From assembly GCA_947377625.1 (NCBI GenBank), contig CANCGR010000202.1:1-5825 (forward strand): DNA of 5,825 nucleotides. The letters are read 5' to 3'. The position numbers and the translations under genes are program-made. How positions within the stretch are numbered: the stretch's first letter is position 1; each line of letters starts with the position of its first letter. The DNA is from Gammaproteobacteria bacterium. GTDB lineage: Bacteria > Pseudomonadota > Gammaproteobacteria > Pseudomonadales > Pseudohongiellaceae. The notes under the pieces were generated by a model that searched no databases, was not told the origin of the DNA, and saw nothing but the letters and a program-made list of their open reading frames with translations. Shown one piece after another: positions 4,730-5,825 of this stretch.

Positions 4730-5825
4730 TTACAGCCGCTCCAGCTCCGCCAGCAACTGGGCCGCTTCCCTGTGGAACGGATCAATGGCCAGCGCCTGGA
4801 TCAGGTCAACATTGGCGTCATTGAGGCGCTCGATTTCCACCAGGGTTTGCGCCCGCAGGAAGAACACTTCTGCTTGTTTCGGCTCGATTTCCAGCGACAG
4901 CGCAAAACACTCCAGCGCCGGCTGGATATAGCCCATGCGCCGCAGCACCAGCGCGCGATTGTTGAGCGCGCGGAAATTGGTATTGTCGCACTGGAAGCTG
5001 CGGTCAAAATCACTCATGGCGAGTGCTTCCTGCTGCAACATGAAATGCGCCATGCCACGGTGGTTGAACACGATCGAGCGCACATGCAGATCGGGGTTGG
5101 CTTCGAGCACCTTGGTGTAATAGCGCACTGCGCCCTGGTAGTCCTTGTCGTTGTGGGCCTTGAGGCCGGCCAGCAACTGCCGCTCGATTTCTGCGCGGCT
5201 GATGGCACCGGGGTTGTCGATGCCAGGCAAAGTACCTTGTGGCAATTGCGGTGGCGGCAGTGTGAGGTTTTCGTCGATCTGCACGCCGGCCTTGTCGAGC
5301 ATGGCCTGAAAACGTTCCTGCCCCCACACTTCCATTTCTTTTTGCGCGTCGCGGATTTCCTGGAAGATCATGTCAGCCAAGCTGAGGCTGGCGTTGATCG
5401 CTGCCAGTTTTTTGCGAATCACTTCGTTGTTGGGAAAACGGAAATGGTTCTTGTAGATCAGCTCATGTTCCACTTCCGCCCATGCATCCTGAAGAATCGT
5501 GCGCACCTGCACTTCCACGACCTGCCTGCAACAAGATGGCAGCTCGAGAGGTTCGGTGAGCGGCAACTCGACATGCACGGAATCGTAGGCAAATTCGCGG
5601 AACGTCAGCTTTTCCGATTTGCGTTCGATCTCGCCGCCGTTGTGGTACTGGCGCAAAAGCTCCACCACTTGTTCAACCGCTTCCTGGAACGGCACGATGA
5701 TGCGCAGGCCCAGCGTATCCTTGATTTCCGGATCATCATTGCCGTCGTCGCGCGCCAGAAAGCGGCGCTTCTCGCTCAGGCTCTCCAGTGTTTTGATGCG
5801 TGATTTGAGCGTGGCGCCCAGATGT
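4730..5825 (-). CDS. RelA/SpoT-domain protein with C-terminal TPR repeats (5' end missing)
   Basis: 364 visible residues, open through the right edge; the last full codon is at 5824-5822 and the stop TAA at 4732-4730. Counting from that codon, residues 1-125 are a RelA/SpoT nucleotidyltransferase domain. It has LKSRIKTLESLSEKRR (6-21, ATP-side basic helix), KDTLGLRIIVPF (35-46) with the metal-binding-type D36, FAYDSVH (78-84) where synthetases usually have GY(K/R)SLH, and VEVQVRTILQDAWAEVEHELIYK (103-125) with the catalytic-type E104. A helical linker follows to about 190, then a proline-rich stretch near 195-210. About four TPR repeats fill 214-364, each with paired helices and NP- or EP-type turns (EANPDLH, ECFALSLEIEPK, IQALAIDPF). 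No HD hydrolase domain is visible. Family role: pyrophosphate transfer from ATP to GDP or GTP, giving (p)ppGpp; some relatives are toxins that modify other targets. The TPRs suggest a protein partner. A GTG at 5695 is not the start, because the domain continues upstream. It lies 73 nt ahead of purK on the same strand. Confidence 0.85.
   Translation of the reverse strand, partial: HLGATLKSRIKTLESLSEKRRFLARDDGNDDPEIKDTLGLRIIVPFQEAVEQVVELLRQYHNGGEIERKSEKLTFREFAYDSVHVELPLTEPLELPSCCRQVVEVQVRTILQDAWAEVEHELIYKNHFRFPNNEVIRKKLAAINASLSLADMIFQEIRDAQKEMEVWGQERFQAMLDKAGVQIDENLTLPPPQLPQGTLPGIDNPGAISRAEIERQLLAGLKAHNDKDYQGAVRYYTKVLEANPDLHVRSIVFNHRGMAHFMLQQEALAMSDFDRSFQCDNTNFRALNNRALVLRRMGYIQPALECFALSLEIEPKQAEVFFLRAQTLVEIERLNDANVDLIQALAIDPFHREAAQLLAELERL

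Noticed and set aside
4657..4785. 43-residue N-terminal extension of PurK
   Set aside because: It overlaps the end of the RelA/SpoT-TPR gene and translates to a sequence unlike any PurK N-terminus; GGGQLGR should lie near the start of the protein.
4772..5803. 343-codon open frame on the plus strand
   Set aside because: It lies wholly antisense to the RelA/SpoT-TPR gene, whose strand carries clear domain motifs. Its translation shows no family features and is rich in H, Q and F, as expected from the complement of GC-biased codons.
1..5825. Defence island, CRISPR array, insertion sequence or tRNA
   Set aside because: No direct repeat arrays, terminal inverted repeats, transposase motifs or tRNA-like cloverleaf were seen. 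The RelA/SpoT protein could be toxin-like, but no small antitoxin gene is visible next to it.

Overview
This is a gene-dense bacterial chromosomal window of moderately high GC (mid-50s % by eye). It holds five protein genes and no RNA genes, mobile elements, CRISPR arrays or stretches over 300 bases without a gene. The strong Shine-Dalgarno before purE, the exported GH3 enzyme and the RelA/SpoT-TPR fusion suit a Gram-negative, possibly gammaproteobacterial, host. That placement is inference. From memory, the PurK and PurE sequences resemble the Bacteroidetes type more than the E. coli type, so the lineage or the origin of this pair is open.

Layout. On the plus strand, 1-900 is the 3' part of a SAM-dependent methyltransferase with protein-arginine-methyltransferase (PRMT) features. 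It converges, with 14 bp between the stop codons, on a minus-strand block that fills the rest of the window. In transcription order (right to left) the block is: a RelA/SpoT-type nucleotidyltransferase domain fused to C-terminal TPR repeats (5' end beyond the window, stop at 4730); a 73-nt leader-like gap with two overlapping hairpins and an 11-codon mini-ORF; purK (GTG start at 4656, stop at 3517); a 52-nt gap with a small hairpin; purE (ATG at 3464, stop at 2976); a 39-nt gap; and an exported GH3 glycoside hydrolase (2936-915). The GH3 gene ends in a hairpin that includes its stop codon and may be a weak terminator.

How the genes may work together. PurK and PurE catalyse consecutive steps of de novo IMP synthesis, AIR to N5-CAIR to CAIR. 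The gene before them looks like a (p)ppGpp-synthetase-family protein, an alarmone family tied to purine nucleotide levels, so the arrangement suggests but does not prove a regulatory link. The GH3 gene is close enough to be transcribed with purE but has no obvious role in purine synthesis. The observations most worth a second look are the PRMT-like bacterial methyltransferase with its double-E loop, the RelA/SpoT-TPR protein with a non-canonical substrate loop, and the structured gap before purK.
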